DNA of 64,000 nucleotides from Oceanospirillaceae bacterium (lineage in GTDB: Bacteria > Pseudomonadota > Gammaproteobacteria > Pseudomonadales > Oceanobacteraceae), in NCBI GenBank assembly GCA_002724925.1, contig PBQA01000020.1, positions 1-64,000 on the forward strand, in the 5' to 3' direction. Shown piece by piece: positions 7,442 to 15,407 of the stretch (its first letter is position 1; each line of letters begins with the position of its first letter). Made by a program: the position numbers and the translations under genes. The notes below the pieces were generated by a model that saw nothing but the letters and a program-made list of their open reading frames with translations, was not told where the DNA came from and made no database searches.

Positions 7442-8562
7442 ACGTCCAACACCACTACTTCGAAATTGATTTTTAGAGATTCTAACTTTGTTTCGAATAT
7501 CTCGACTTGCTTTGCGTCACCTGGATCAAGGCCCCACATTTTCATAAGCTCATTTCTCGTACCCGGCGACCCCGCGCCATTAAAAATCGCATTTTTAACT
7601 TCACTCACGCGATCTTTAGCATGAGGGGGAAGAACGAGGATTTTCCTAGTGTCAGGATTATTTCCCATATCAATCAGATCACGAAACAACTGACCTGACT
7701 TCTTAAGGCTGTCCTCAATCACCGCCCCGGGGCGCGTACCAAACTGCATCAGCTTGGCAAGCCCTTCTGGTGTCACGGTCTTCACATCCGCGAAGACTCC
7801 ATCGATAAACATATCAGAAACGCGGTGGGCATATACTTTACCACCCGGCCCAGTGATTGGAATTCTTTCCTGAATTCTGGAGACGGTCTTCCCAAGTTTC
7901 TGCATGGCAAACACCGTAAGCATTTCACCAATGGCGCCCTGGGATTCGTTGATATTGCCTCCGAATCTCTTGAAGACCGTACCAATCGCTTCGAGATCTG
8001 CATCATCGAACTTCGAGTAATCTATTTTTTCTAGGTAGCTGAGCGTAACTTCAAACGATAGGTTCAATGCTTCTTTTCTGGACCCTTTCATATTTCTCAG
8101 ACCTTTCACCGCATCAATGCCACCGGCACCATACACCGAGACCAGTACCTTTAATGGCCCAGAGGTAAACTTCAGATCCGCGAGGTTATCAACCCCCTCA
8201 TCGACATTCTTATTTAGAGCTTCAATTGCGCGAGTGAAGTAGCGTGCAAGCTCAGGTTGATCTGTTACACGGGCATATTTAGATAGATCTCCCCGAACTT
8301 CGTTAAGCACAACTAAAAAGTTTTCCACTAGTTCTGAAGCAAGCTTCTCTTTCAATCCCGCATGTGCTGGATTCATCAGCACTTCTGTTACAAAGGCGTA
8401 GAGGTACTTTCTTGCTTCGTCGGTAGGGCTGAGGTTGTTTTCTGAAATTAAGCCATTAAATGCAACACACCTAATTCTCTGACTCCGCTGCTCAATTACA
8501 ACACTGTCGACATAGTAATTTTTACTGCCGCCAGAATGAATTTTTCTGGCGGCAGAGGTCAA
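7438..8562 (-). CDS. Putative polymorphic toxin C-terminal part with PD-(D/E)XK-like nuclease domain
   Basis: The 374-codon frame opens at TTG (8560-8562) just after an in-frame TGA (8572-8574); there is no ATG near, so the real N-terminus may be missing. Residues ~1-200 are helical with no known domain. Residues ~207-315 look like a PD-(D/E)XK nuclease: E213 in 'IGEMLTVFAMQKLG', D250 in 'HRVSDMFIDG', D259-V-K261 in 'FADVKTV', and Q291 in 'SGQLFRDLIDMGNNPDTRKILVLPP'. The C-terminal ~60 residues end in 'VVVLDV', directly on the start codon of the propeller gene. The family and motif assignment are by eye. It could instead be a degenerate cargo module of an Rhs, CDI or similar delivery protein lying outside the window. 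No secretion signal is present. Confidence 0.6.
   Translation of the reverse strand: MTSAARKIHSGGSKNYYVDSVVIEQRSQRIRCVAFNGLISENNLSPTDEARKYLYAFVTEVLMNPAHAGLKEKLASELVENFLVVLNEVRGDLSKYARVTDQPELARYFTRAIEALNKNVDEGVDNLADLKFTSGPLKVLVSVYGAGGIDAVKGLRNMKGSRKEALNLSFEVTLSYLEKIDYSKFDDADLEAIGTVFKRFGGNINESQGAIGEMLTVFAMQKLGKTVSRIQERIPITGPGGKVYAHRVSDMFIDGVFADVKTVTPEGLAKLMQFGTRPGAVIEDSLKKSGQLFRDLIDMGNNPDTRKILVLPPHAKDRVSEVKNAIFNGAGSPGTRNELMKMWGLDPGDAKQVEIFETKLESLKINFEVVVLDV
8524..8554. repeat. Perfect 12-bp inverted repeat at the 5' end of the toxin-like ORF
   Basis: CTGCCGCCAGAA (8524-8535) and TTCTGGCGGCAG (8543-8554) flank a 7-nt loop. There is no T-run on either side, so it is not a typical terminator. It lies within the first codons of the TTG-started frame, which argues that the true protein start is elsewhere or that this is a junction or recombination structure. 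Confidence 0.7.
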
Positions 8563-8574
8563 AATACAAAATCA

Positions 8575-8701
8575 TAGGGGCGGAATTATGTGACACAAAA
8601 GACTATCAATTACCCTTAAATGACGTCACATATGGCGAAATATTTTTCTAAAAAGTTCTTTTAATTCAATAGGATGTAGTTTAGTATATTATAATGAATT
8701 A
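8575..8701. other. AT-rich junction between toxin cluster and tRNA scar
   Basis: No ORF is credible here. The stretch is strongly AT-rich, with a TATAAT-like element at 8690-8695 on the plus strand but no matching -35 box. It abuts the truncated tRNA and is the likely element-side flank of an attachment site. Confidence 0.4.
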
Positions 8702-8748
8702 CCCTCCGGAGGCAGAGGTCAGAGGTTCGAATCCTCTCGGGCGGGCCA
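8702..8748 (+). tRNA. 3' half of tRNA-Arg(CCG), truncated at the anticodon stem
   Basis: From 8702 the sequence follows the 3' half of bacterial tRNA-Arg with anticodon CCG: loop CTCCGGA with U33 and CCG, variable region AGGTC, T-arm AGAGG-TTCGAAT-CCTCT (five perfect pairs), acceptor strand CGGGCGG, discriminator G and encoded CCA at 8746-8748. It closely resembles my recollection of the E. coli tRNA-Arg(CCG) 3' half. The D-arm and 5' acceptor strand are absent; upstream is AT-rich unrelated sequence. It therefore cannot be a functional tRNA and is best explained as the attachment-site remnant left when an element integrated at the anticodon loop. Confidence 0.8.
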
Positions 8749-8760
8749 TTAAATAAAAAA

Positions 8761-8810
8761 GGCTCCTGAATCCGCATGCAACGCGTGCTGATTCAGGAGC
8801 CTTTTTTATT
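8761..8810 (+). terminator. Strong rho-independent terminator behind the tRNA-Arg fragment
   Basis: GGCTCCTGAATC (8761-8772) pairs with GATTCAGGAGCC (8790-8801), followed by TTTTTT. An A-run precedes the stem, so it can work in both directions. Its presence right after the tRNA 3' end suggests that the right side is the original chromosomal flank of the tRNA gene. Confidence 0.85.
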
Positions 8811-8980
8811 TAACTGCAAGTCTGAGAAGGACGAGAACCTCTGATAGGTTCGACTCGGAAGGAGCCTGCGAACGGAGAGAACCCTCTTTTCAAAAACAGG
8901 AGCCCGCGACGACGGTCATCCTCCGGGCATCACCTCACCACCACCGCAATCAAAGAAACCGATGCCCGAGCCGGATGAGA

Positions 8981-9003
8981 CAAATCTGTCAGGAACAGAT
9001 TTG
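8981..9003. repeat. Perfect 9-bp inverted repeat inside the array
   Basis: CAAATCTGT and ACAGATTTG flank the loop CAGGA. There is no T-run. The function is unknown; it is found only in the first unit of the surrounding repeat array. Confidence 0.65.
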
Positions 9004-9124
9004 CGCGTAGCCCGAAGGGTGAGTATCAGGACGATACGAACAACCTCTGATAGGTTCGACTTGAAGTGAGCCTGCGAACGGAAAGAACGTCGGACCCTGC
9101 GACGACGGGCCGAAGGCCGCCAGT

Positions 9125-9146
9125 AATCCTCTCGGGCGGGCCATTA
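9125..9146 (+). repeat. Exact second copy of the tRNA-Arg 3' end
   Basis: These 22 nt are identical to 8730-8751 (3' T-arm, acceptor strand, CCA and three following bases), 395 bp downstream of the first copy. Only the tRNA 3' tip is present. Two copies of a tRNA end in direct orientation are what is expected of duplicated attachment sites from successive insertions or a small nested element. Confidence 0.75.
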
Positions 9147-9401
9147 CTTCCCTCTGCTCGAAACAACCTAACTCAATTTCAACGCCAATGTCATCGAAAG
9201 AACCGATGCCCGAGCCGGATGAGAGCCTCTGATAGGTTCGACAAACCTTACGGGGAGCATATTGTCCTTCTCAATATGCTCCTTCTCGTCACTCATTCAT
9301 TCCAGAACTCAATCAAACACAGCCTAGTAAAAAGAGTATTTGCGTGATAAAAAATACAGGTGCAGTCGGCAGCCTTGATGTGTTTATTTGTGTGTTGTCT
9401 T

Positions 9402-10640
9402 CTACAGTTCAACCACTAAACAACGCAGTGAAGATTTCGTTTCCAAAGGCCCTGAGAAACAAAGCCTACCGTTCTCCAACCTGGGGATTTCACTCCCGTA
9501 ATATGGATTAATCAAACTACTGGCAGCTAACTCCGAGTGATGAAGCTGGTTAAACAGGGCGATTTTAACGTCCAGGTCGTGAAATCTGGCGACATATCTC
9601 TCGTAAGCAGGCCCTTCAATGCCTAGCAGAATATTACCAATCGGGTTACGAATGATTGAAGTTGATGGGATGTACCTTTCGAGATTTTCTAATTCCTGTG
9701 CGAACTCCGCTGGCGATAACACGGCCAGTTTCTCGGGTAACAGATAGAGAGGAGCGAGAGCATTGATCGTCATATTTGGTTTGTATAATGCTCTTACCAA
9801 CCGTTCGGGCGCATCACTGAAGTCACCGTCTATTTCAAAAAAATCAGGGTGCTTATCCAGGCTTTTCAGGCCATAGTACAGAACGCCAAACTCTCTGGCG
9901 GATACCCTACCGAAGCCCTTCTCAGACGCGCTCAGCCGGGGAATCTCTTCAATCTGCGTATCAGTCTCAGACAGAATCACACTCAATACATCCAGAATGT
10001 CTGACTGTGCGAGAAGTAAAACCACCTTACCAACAAGATTATCCTGAAGCTCATTAGCACGGCGGACAATGGAAAACTGAGTTAGCAAAGATCCAACTGC
10101 GCCGTCTACATCCCCATCCTTATACGAAGATATCCCCTCCAGTAGCCTGATACGATGAGCTCTAAGCAAATATTTATACTCAGGATAAATCTCATCGGCC
10201 GTGGGTTGCGCCATAGTTCTGTATTCATCGTATTGAAAGAAACGATCAGAACGCTCAAGCAACTCATTATAGTGCTCAATCAGCGCTGAAACCCTTACCG
10301 AGCCAGAAAACAGATACCCGATACAGTCGTCGTCTTCAAACATACAGAATCCATCACCTTCAGGCAGCGATAGTTTCTTAGACTCAGGGTAAACAAAAAG
10401 ACCATCAGATAGCTCTGGTGAGCTACTGACTTCTAGAATCTGCTTTCCCAGAGCAATAGGATCATCGCCTTCCTGGGCGTAGATCCCCAACAAATACAAA
10501 TAGGCTTCACTGTTCCCGTCGTCAGCTAAGCGGGCTATCAAGCTTTGGGTTTCAGTACTGATTTCGTCATCATGCTGGAGAGCGAAGAATAGAAATACGA
10601 AAGCTAAAACGACAAAAAAAACTACTTTGAACATAAACAT
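9402..10640 (-). CDS. Membrane-anchored helical-repeat protein of unknown function
   Basis: This 412-residue protein has an N-terminal hydrophobic segment (residues ~3-21, very Phe/Val-rich) that is probably an uncleaved anchor, with the rest in the periplasm. Residues ~30-70 ('SLIARLADDGNSEAYLYLLGIYAQEGDDP') and later helical segments look like a TPR/Sel1-type solenoid. No catalytic motif was seen. It is transcribed after the small membrane protein at 10688-11152 (47-bp gap) and the two probably form an operon. I do not recognise a named family. Confidence 0.75.
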   Translation of the reverse strand: MFMFKVVFFVVLAFVFLFFALQHDDEISTETQSLIARLADDGNSEAYLYLLGIYAQEGDDPIALGKQILEVSSSPELSDGLFVYPESKKLSLPEGDGFCMFEDDDCIGYLFSGSVRVSALIEHYNELLERSDRFFQYDEYRTMAQPTADEIYPEYKYLLRAHRIRLLEGISSYKDGDVDGAVGSLLTQFSIVRRANELQDNLVGKVVLLLAQSDILDVLSVILSETDTQIEEIPRLSASEKGFGRVSAREFGVLYYGLKSLDKHPDFFEIDGDFSDAPERLVRALYKPNMTINALAPLYLLPEKLAVLSPAEFAQELENLERYIPSTSIIRNPIGNILLGIEGPAYERYVARFHDLDVKIALFNQLHHSELAASSLINPYYGSEIPRLENGRLCFSGPLETKSSLRCLVVEL

Positions 10641-10687
10641 TCCATCGTAGAAACCGAGAAATTGTTACCGTATCTAATAAGCAAACC

Positions 10688-11152
10688 CTAAAGTTCTACG
10701 CATTGATTATGGGAGTAATCACTATCGATGAGTACTTTATCAACAGTAAATATACCCTTCACACCTACACCCGTCATACCTGCTATCAACAGCAGTACGG
10801 CAACCGGCTTCACTCTTGCCCTGAAACCGTAGCTGTACTTTGTGGGGCGGAACACCTTCTCACCAGGCAGTGGATTCTGACCAAGGCGAATCACTCGTAA
10901 CGAACGGGTGCCTTCTATCGCAAAGATTAGCAGTGCAAAGCTGATAGGAATCCCGATAAAAATAGAATAGAGAACTACCTGCGTGCCGGTGAAGTAGTCG
11001 TAATCGTAGCAATGAGCGTTATCTGCATACTCGTTGAACCACGGTAAGAACCACAGTTTGGCAATTAGTATGACTGGAATCGTACATGCCAGATGCATAA
11101 GGACAATCTTGAGCCTTTCCTTCTTTGTATACTCGGGAGCATAATCAGCCAT
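10688..11152 (-). CDS. Small multi-pass membrane protein of unknown function
   Basis: The 154 residues contain three hydrophobic helices: ~14-35 ('IVLMHLACTIPVILIAKLWFL'), ~53-77 and ~115-137. The segment between helices 1 and 2 is polar with several Tyr and Cys residues. There is no recognised domain. It sits directly upstream of the anchored helical-repeat protein, suggesting a joint membrane function that cannot be specified. Confidence 0.7.
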   Translation of the reverse strand: MADYAPEYTKKERLKIVLMHLACTIPVILIAKLWFLPWFNEYADNAHCYDYDYFTGTQVVLYSIFIGIPISFALLIFAIEGTRSLRVIRLGQNPLPGEKVFRPTKYSYGFRARVKPVAVLLLIAGMTGVGVKGIFTVDKVLIDSDYSHNQCVEL

Positions 11153-11365
11153 GCAGTAAACAACTATCCTTGCTGGTTCAATCTAAGAGACCCGCACTTA
11201 AGATGCCTTCTAATGCTCTGTCTGGTCAAGTGGACTTACTTGCCCGTTTATCGGGGAAAGATCAGTTTTCGGAAAACTAGCTACGCGGGAAACGACGTTA
11301 AAGGCAGGAGCCAGGGTTGAAATCTATCTGCCTGTGATCCGCGTTGATGAAGATGATGATAGCGA

Positions 11366-11399
11366 TTAAAGAACAGTTATAACAGTTACTGTTCTTTAA
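11366..11399. terminator. 12-bp hairpin downstream of the urease operon
   Basis: TTAAAGAACAGT (11366-11377) and ACTGTTCTTTAA (11388-11399) pair perfectly around a 10-nt loop. It lies 27 bp past the ureG stop on the minus strand. There is no long T-run, so termination is likely but not certain. Confidence 0.55.
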
Positions 11400-11425
11400 C
11401 CGTACGACATCAGCCGGATTTATTC

Positions 11426-12067
11426 TCAGCCCGCCATTTTCTCCGCATGACTTTTCAGCATCCCTTCACGGGTAATAAAGCTAACGATGTCATTCAGGCC
11501 TTCAATGTCTGTGCGTAGGTTCGAGAACACATACGGTTTTTCGCCACGCATACGCTTAGTATCTGAATCCATAATCTCAAGGTTCGCACCCACCAGCTCA
11601 GCCAGGTCGATTTTATTAATCACCAGCAGGTCTGACTTGGTAATACCTGGGCCGCCTTTGCGTGGGATCTTTTCACCGGAAGCTACGTCGATCACGTAGA
11701 TAGTGAGGTCCGCCAGTTCAGGGCTGAAGGTTGCGGAAAGGTTGTCACCGCCACTTTCAACGAACACGACATCCAGATTACCGAATTTCTTTGCCAGCGT
11801 TTCTACCGCCGCAAGGTTCATCGATGCGTCTTCACGAATCGCGGTATGTGGACAGCCGCCTGTTTCAACACCCACGATACGTTCAGGCTCAAGGGCTTCA
11901 GCCTGAGTCAGGATGCGCTGATCTTCTTTGGTGTAAATATCGTTGGTCACTACGGCAATATGATAATCGTCGCGCATGGCTTTACAGAGCTGTTCTAACA
12001 GTGCAGTTTTTCCTGAGCCCACCGGGCCGCCAATACCAACACGGAGTGGAGATTTGTAATCAGCCAT
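11426..12067 (-). CDS. ureG: Urease accessory GTPase UreG
   Basis: UreG is the SIMIBI-class GTPase that, with UreD and UreF, drives GTP-dependent nickel insertion into urease, receiving Ni from UreE. At 213 residues it is of normal length. It has a P-loop '[13 protein letters not shown]' near residue 11, '[10 protein letters not shown]', the nickel/zinc site '[13 protein letters not shown]' with the conserved Cys-Pro-His, 'ESGGDNL', and the base-recognition motif 'NKIDLA'. It is the last gene of the ureDABCE-x-FG operon, 65 bp after ureF, and is followed by a hairpin. Confidence 0.97.
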   Translation of the reverse strand: MADYKSPLRVGIGGPVGSGKTALLEQLCKAMRDDYHIAVVTNDIYTKEDQRILTQAEALEPERIVGVETGGCPHTAIREDASMNLAAVETLAKKFGNLDVVFVESGGDNLSATFSPELADLTIYVIDVASGEKIPRKGGPGITKSDLLVINKIDLAELVGANLEIMDSDTKRMRGEKPYVFSNLRTDIEGLNDIVSFITREGMLKSHAEKMAG

Positions 12068-12132
12068 TTGTTTTTCCTTTCTGAATTCTATTAACGATTT
12101 TTCAATCTTAATGTTTGTTTATCCGTGCTTAT

Positions 12133-12819
12133 TTACGAGCGGAATAAACGGCAATATTGTGTTTCGTGCAAACTGCTGGCGATGGCCTGCGCCGGTGACG
12201 ATGCACCGATATCATCATCTTCAACATCCAGAGCGTCGCGGCAGGCTTGTTCCAGTACATCGGTAAAGCGGAACAGTACTCGCTGGCCATCACTCTGGCC
12301 AAGCGGGATGAGTTTGACCGCACCAATCACCATATTCTCAAGCCAGCTCCATAAATAGCCACGCAGCATATCTTCGCGGCTAATATTCCATTTATGGCAA
12401 GCTAAAGCAAAACCCGTCAGCTGACTCAACTCCATTGAACTGCGCCATGCTTCCTGACTCAACTCTGGCCAGACAGCCGCTTCAGGCAGTTTATCGAGCA
12501 GTGCGGTAAACGCCTGGCCACGCTGCTGTTCTTCTGCGCGAAGCTCGCTGGTTTCGCGACAAGACAACAGATACACCGACCAGTCGTAGCAGCCTTGCGC
12601 ATCATCATGTTCAATACAGTCGGCGAGTCGCAACAGTAGCGGCAGTTCCATGGTGATCATGGTGCCGCTGAGAATAGAATCGAGCCAGCTGTGCAAGGAT
12701 TCAGCGTTGCTGATCCAGCCGCTTTCCACTGCCCATTCCATACCCTGAGAATAAGTGAATGCGCCAATCGGAAGTGATGGGCTGATCAACTGTTGAAGAC
12801 GAAAAAAAGCAGCAGACAT
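12133..12819 (-). CDS. ureF: Urease accessory protein UreF
   Basis: UreF is the helical scaffold that joins UreD and UreG and acts in GTPase control during nickel loading. This copy has 228 residues with the typical N-terminal 'LLQLISPSLPIGAFTYSQG(M)E' type segment (here 'QLISPSLPIGAFTYSQGMEWAV') and 'GYLWSWLENMVIGAVKLIPLGQSDGQRVL' toward the C-terminus. It lies between the 75-residue membrane protein and ureG in the urease operon. Confidence 0.95.
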   Translation of the reverse strand: MSAAFFRLQQLISPSLPIGAFTYSQGMEWAVESGWISNAESLHSWLDSILSGTMITMELPLLLRLADCIEHDDAQGCYDWSVYLLSCRETSELRAEEQQRGQAFTALLDKLPEAAVWPELSQEAWRSSMELSQLTGFALACHKWNISREDMLRGYLWSWLENMVIGAVKLIPLGQSDGQRVLFRFTDVLEQACRDALDVEDDDIGASSPAQAIASSLHETQYCRLFRS

Positions 12820-12828
12820 AATGAATAA

Positions 12829-13056
12829 TCAGTCGGCTTTTTTATCAGCTTTTTCAGTCTTTTTCTGGCTGCGTACAAACATCGCAACGCCACTGCCAAC
12901 GACGAGAATCGCGCCCGCCAGCATCAGCAGGTGATCTGCATCGAATAGAGAGTGATGCACCAGGCCACCAAGGCTTTCACCAGAATGATCGCCTTCATGC
13001 GAGGTTGCGGCAGCAGACATTACAGAGGCTACGAAGCCAGCCATTAACTTTTTCAT
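12829..13056 (-). CDS. 75-aa His-containing membrane protein within the urease operon (HupE/UreJ-like fragment?)
   Basis: This small protein has a cleavable-looking N-terminus (residues 1-19), a His/Asp patch ('SHEGDHSGE', H20 and H24), 'LVHHSLFDADHLLML' (H34, H35, D41, H42) running into one hydrophobic helix (~43-61), and a Lys-rich tail. The 'D-H-L-L' motif at the start of a helix recalls the first helix of HupE/UreJ nickel permeases, which are about 200 residues, so this is at most a one-helix relative. It sits 9 bp before ureF and 35 bp after ureE. A nickel-related role is inferred from the operon and the histidines. Confidence 0.7.
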   Translation of the reverse strand: MKKLMAGFVASVMSAAATSHEGDHSGESLGGLVHHSLFDADHLLMLAGAILVVGSGVAMFVRSQKKTEKADKKAD

Positions 13057-13091
13057 TTCAAATCTCCAATCTGTATTTCAACCACTCGCTT

Positions 13092-13628
13092 TCAGTGCGA
13101 GTGGCTATGTGTATGTGAGTGGTCATCATGGTCGTGCCCATGGTGATGATGATGTCCACCGCCCTGCTGATAGGCTCCTGACTCGGGTTCAAACGGCGCC
13201 TGTTCACAGATAACCTCGGCGGCTTCTGCGGCACCCGGCAGTTGGCGCACCATATCTTCCAACACATGATCGTGCTGAAAGCGCAGCCAGCCCGACTCAA
13301 TCTGTAGCGGTACATGGCGGTTGCCGAGATGGTAAGCAATTTTTGCCAGCAGCAAAGGATCAGCACAACGTACCGTTGAGACGGTTTCATCAGCGGCCTT
13401 CACCGACACCAGCGTGCCCTGCCCGTCGGTAATCACATCGCCGCCACGCAACAGAGTACCGCGCTCCAGAAACAGGCCTGCTTCCTGGCCATCCGACAGG
13501 GTTACTCGTTGCCGGCTCTTGATGCGCAGATCAATGGGCAGGCTCAGTGTCTTCGCTGCAGATAGATCTGCGTGCGACACTTCGTGAGCCGTTAGTTTTT
13601 TAATCAGTTCAATCATGTTTTTCTTCAA
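13092..13628 (-). CDS. ureE: Urease nickel metallochaperone UreE
   Basis: UreE binds nickel and delivers it to UreG for urease activation in the cytosol. This copy has 178 residues: an N-terminal peptide-binding domain with the start at 'MIELIKKLT' or four codons earlier, a central metal-binding domain with 'AYHLGNRHVPLQ' (the conserved His), and a long His-rich tail of ~20 residues with clusters of HHHHH and repeated H-S-H/H-T-H. A tail of this kind stores several nickel ions in Klebsiella-type UreE. A 26-bp tandem duplication lies in the spacer to ureC. Confidence 0.96.
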   Translation of the reverse strand: MKKNMIELIKKLTAHEVSHADLSAAKTLSLPIDLRIKSRQRVTLSDGQEAGLFLERGTLLRGGDVITDGQGTLVSVKAADETVSTVRCADPLLLAKIAYHLGNRHVPLQIESGWLRFQHDHVLEDMVRQLPGAAEAAEVICEQAPFEPESGAYQQGGGHHHHHGHDHDDHSHTHSHSH

Positions 13629-13646
13629 TTTAGAAAAGCTTTTTAA

Positions 13647-13697
13647 AAAGCGGCTGCGCCTGTAGTTAAAACAAAGCGGCTGCGCCTGTACTTAAAA
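13647..13697. repeat. 26-bp tandem duplication spanning the ureC stop codon
   Basis: AAAGCGGCTGCGCCTGTA occurs at 13647-13664 and 13673-13690, followed in each case by one variable base and TTAAAA, so the period is 26 bp. The second copy covers the ureC stop (13692-13694); the first lies in the ureC-ureE spacer. Confidence 0.85.
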
Positions 13698-15407
13698 AAG
13701 AAAGTATCTCTGCGCCATAGGCAATATTTCCGCAGGCTCACAGGTCAAGAGTTCACCGTCTGCACGTACTTCGTATGTCTGTGGATCAACTTCAATATCC
13801 GGCTGCCAGTCATTCAGTACCATGCTCGCTTTAGTTGCAGTACGGCAGCCTTTAACAACACCAATCAGGTTTTTCAGGCCCAGTTTTTCCGGCACTCCTG
13901 CATCCAGCGCCGCCTGAGAAATAAAGGTCATGCTGGTCGCGTTGCGGGTTTTTCCGTAGCTGCCGAACATAGGTCGATAATGCACAGGCTGTGGTGTCGG
14001 GATCGACGCATTCGGGTCCCCCATTTTCGCCATGGCAATAAACCCACCTTTTAAGATCAGGTCGGGTTTTACACCAAAGAATGCCGGGCTCCAGACCACC
14101 AGATCTGCGAGCTTACCAACTTCGACCGAGCCAATTTCATGGGACATACCGTGAGCAATCGCCGGATTGATTGTGTATTTAGCGATATAGCGTTTCACGC
14201 GGAAATTATCATGCGTTTCAGGATCTTCCGGTAAGTTACCGCGCTGCACTTTCATTTTATGCGCTGTCTGCCAGGTGCGGGTAACGACTTCGCCAACACG
14301 GCCCATGGCCTGAGAGTCGGACGAAATCATTGAGAAAGCACCGAGGTCGTGCAGAATATCTTCCGCCGCGATGGTCTCAACGCGAATACGCGATTCGGCA
14401 AAGGCGACGTCTTCCGGAATGCTCGGATCAAGGTGGTGACACACCATCAGCATATCAAGATGTTCGTCTGCCGTATTAACGGTATACGGACGCGTTGGGT
14501 TGGTTGATGATGGCAGTACATTGGCAAGCCCTGCGGCTTTTATAATGTCCGGCGCGTGACCACCACCGGCACCTTCGGTGTGGTAGGTGTGAATGGTGCG
14601 GCCTTTAAATGCCGCAATCGTATCTTCAACAAACCCCGATTCATTCAGAGTATCGGTATGAATGGCGACCTGAGTGTCGGTTTCTTCGGCAACCGTTAAT
14701 GCACAGTCGATAGACGCCGGCGTCGTCCCCCAGTCTTCATGCAACTTCAGACCAATGGCGCCCGCCGCAATCTGCTCGCGCAGACCTTCTGGCTGACTGG
14801 CGTTGCCTTTTCCCAGAAACCCAAGGTTCATCGGAAATTCGTCCGCAGCTTCCAACATGCGCGCCATATTCCATGGGCCCGGCGTGACTGTCGTCGCATT
14901 GGTACCTGTGGTTGGGCCGGTACCACCACCAAGCATAGTCGTAACACCAGACGCCAGAGCCTCTTCTATCTGCTGTGGGCAGATAAAGTGAATATGGGAG
15001 TCGATACCGCCTGCCGTAACGATCTTACCTTCGGCGGCAATAACGTCGGTACCTGGGCCGACTTCCATCGTGACATCTGGCTGTACGTCGGGGTTACCGG
15101 CTTTACCAATAGCAGCGATACGCCCGCCTTTAATGCCGATGTCGGCTTTATAAATACCCGTGTGATCGATAACCAGCGCGTTGGTCATGACACAATCCAT
15201 GACTTTTTCGGAGGTACTTTGCGACTGTCCCATGCCATCACGGATTACCTTGCCGCCGCCGAACTTCACTTCGTCGCCGTAGGTGGTGAAGTCTTTTTCA
15301 ACTTCAATCCAGAGCTCTGTGTCTGCAAGGCGTACACGATCGCCCGTGGTCGGGCCGAACATGTCGGCGTAGGCCTGACGCGAGATTGTTTTATTGCTGT
15401 CTGACAT
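13692..15407 (-). CDS. ureC: Urease alpha (catalytic) subunit
   Basis: UreC hydrolyses urea to ammonia and carbamate at a di-nickel centre and assembles with UreA and UreB. Its 571 residues are full length. It has the nickel-ligand motif '[10 protein letters not shown]', the carbamylated lysine in '[12 protein letters not shown]', the His ligand region '[11 protein letters not shown]' and '[15 protein letters not shown]', and the mobile-flap/active-site '[22 protein letters not shown]'. It ends 'MAQRYFLF'. Its ATG overlaps the ureB stop at 15407, indicating translational coupling. Confidence 0.98.
   Translation of the reverse strand: MSDSNKTISRQAYADMFGPTTGDRVRLADTELWIEVEKDFTTYGDEVKFGGGKVIRDGMGQSQSTSEKVMDCVMTNALVIDHTGIYKADIGIKGGRIAAIGKAGNPDVQPDVTMEVGPGTDVIAAEGKIVTAGGIDSHIHFICPQQIEEALASGVTTMLGGGTGPTTGTNATTVTPGPWNMARMLEAADEFPMNLGFLGKGNASQPEGLREQIAAGAIGLKLHEDWGTTPASIDCALTVAEETDTQVAIHTDTLNESGFVEDTIAAFKGRTIHTYHTEGAGGGHAPDIIKAAGLANVLPSSTNPTRPYTVNTADEHLDMLMVCHHLDPSIPEDVAFAESRIRVETIAAEDILHDLGAFSMISSDSQAMGRVGEVVTRTWQTAHKMKVQRGNLPEDPETHDNFRVKRYIAKYTINPAIAHGMSHEIGSVEVGKLADLVVWSPAFFGVKPDLILKGGFIAMAKMGDPNASIPTPQPVHYRPMFGSYGKTRNATSMTFISQAALDAGVPEKLGLKNLIGVVKGCRTATKASMVLNDWQPDIEVDPQTYEVRADGELLTCEPAEILPMAQRYFLF

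Larger units (their letters stand above)
8838..9242. repeat. Degenerate non-coding repeat array (two and a bit units of ~180-205 bp)
   Basis: Element CCTCTGATAGGTTCGAC occurs exactly at 8838-8854, 9044-9060 and 9226-9242. GAGCCTGCGAACGGA occurs after the first two (around 8862 and 9068), GCGACGACGG at about 8907 and 9099, and ATGCCCGAGCCGGATGAGA at about 8962 and 9206. The order of the elements is the same in each unit, so this is a tandem array of a decayed unit. The first element recalls a tRNA T-arm and may derive from repeated tRNA-end scars. No ORF here looks coding. Confidence 0.75.

Noticed and set aside
8524-8554. Rho-independent terminator at the toxin cluster's start
   Set aside because: The stem is perfect, but neither side carries a T-run; it is listed as an inverted repeat instead.
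8838-9242. CRISPR array in the repeat region
   Set aside because: The repeated elements are of different lengths, unevenly spaced and degenerate, with no constant repeat-spacer periodicity and no cas genes.
9066-9347. 93-codon plus-strand ORF in the repeat region
   Set aside because: It reads through the degenerate repeats and the duplicated tRNA end; the composition is Arg/Pro/Ser-rich and not protein-like.
14739-15404. 221-codon plus-strand ORF opposite ureC
   Set aside because: It is a complete antisense shadow of the highly conserved urease alpha subunit.
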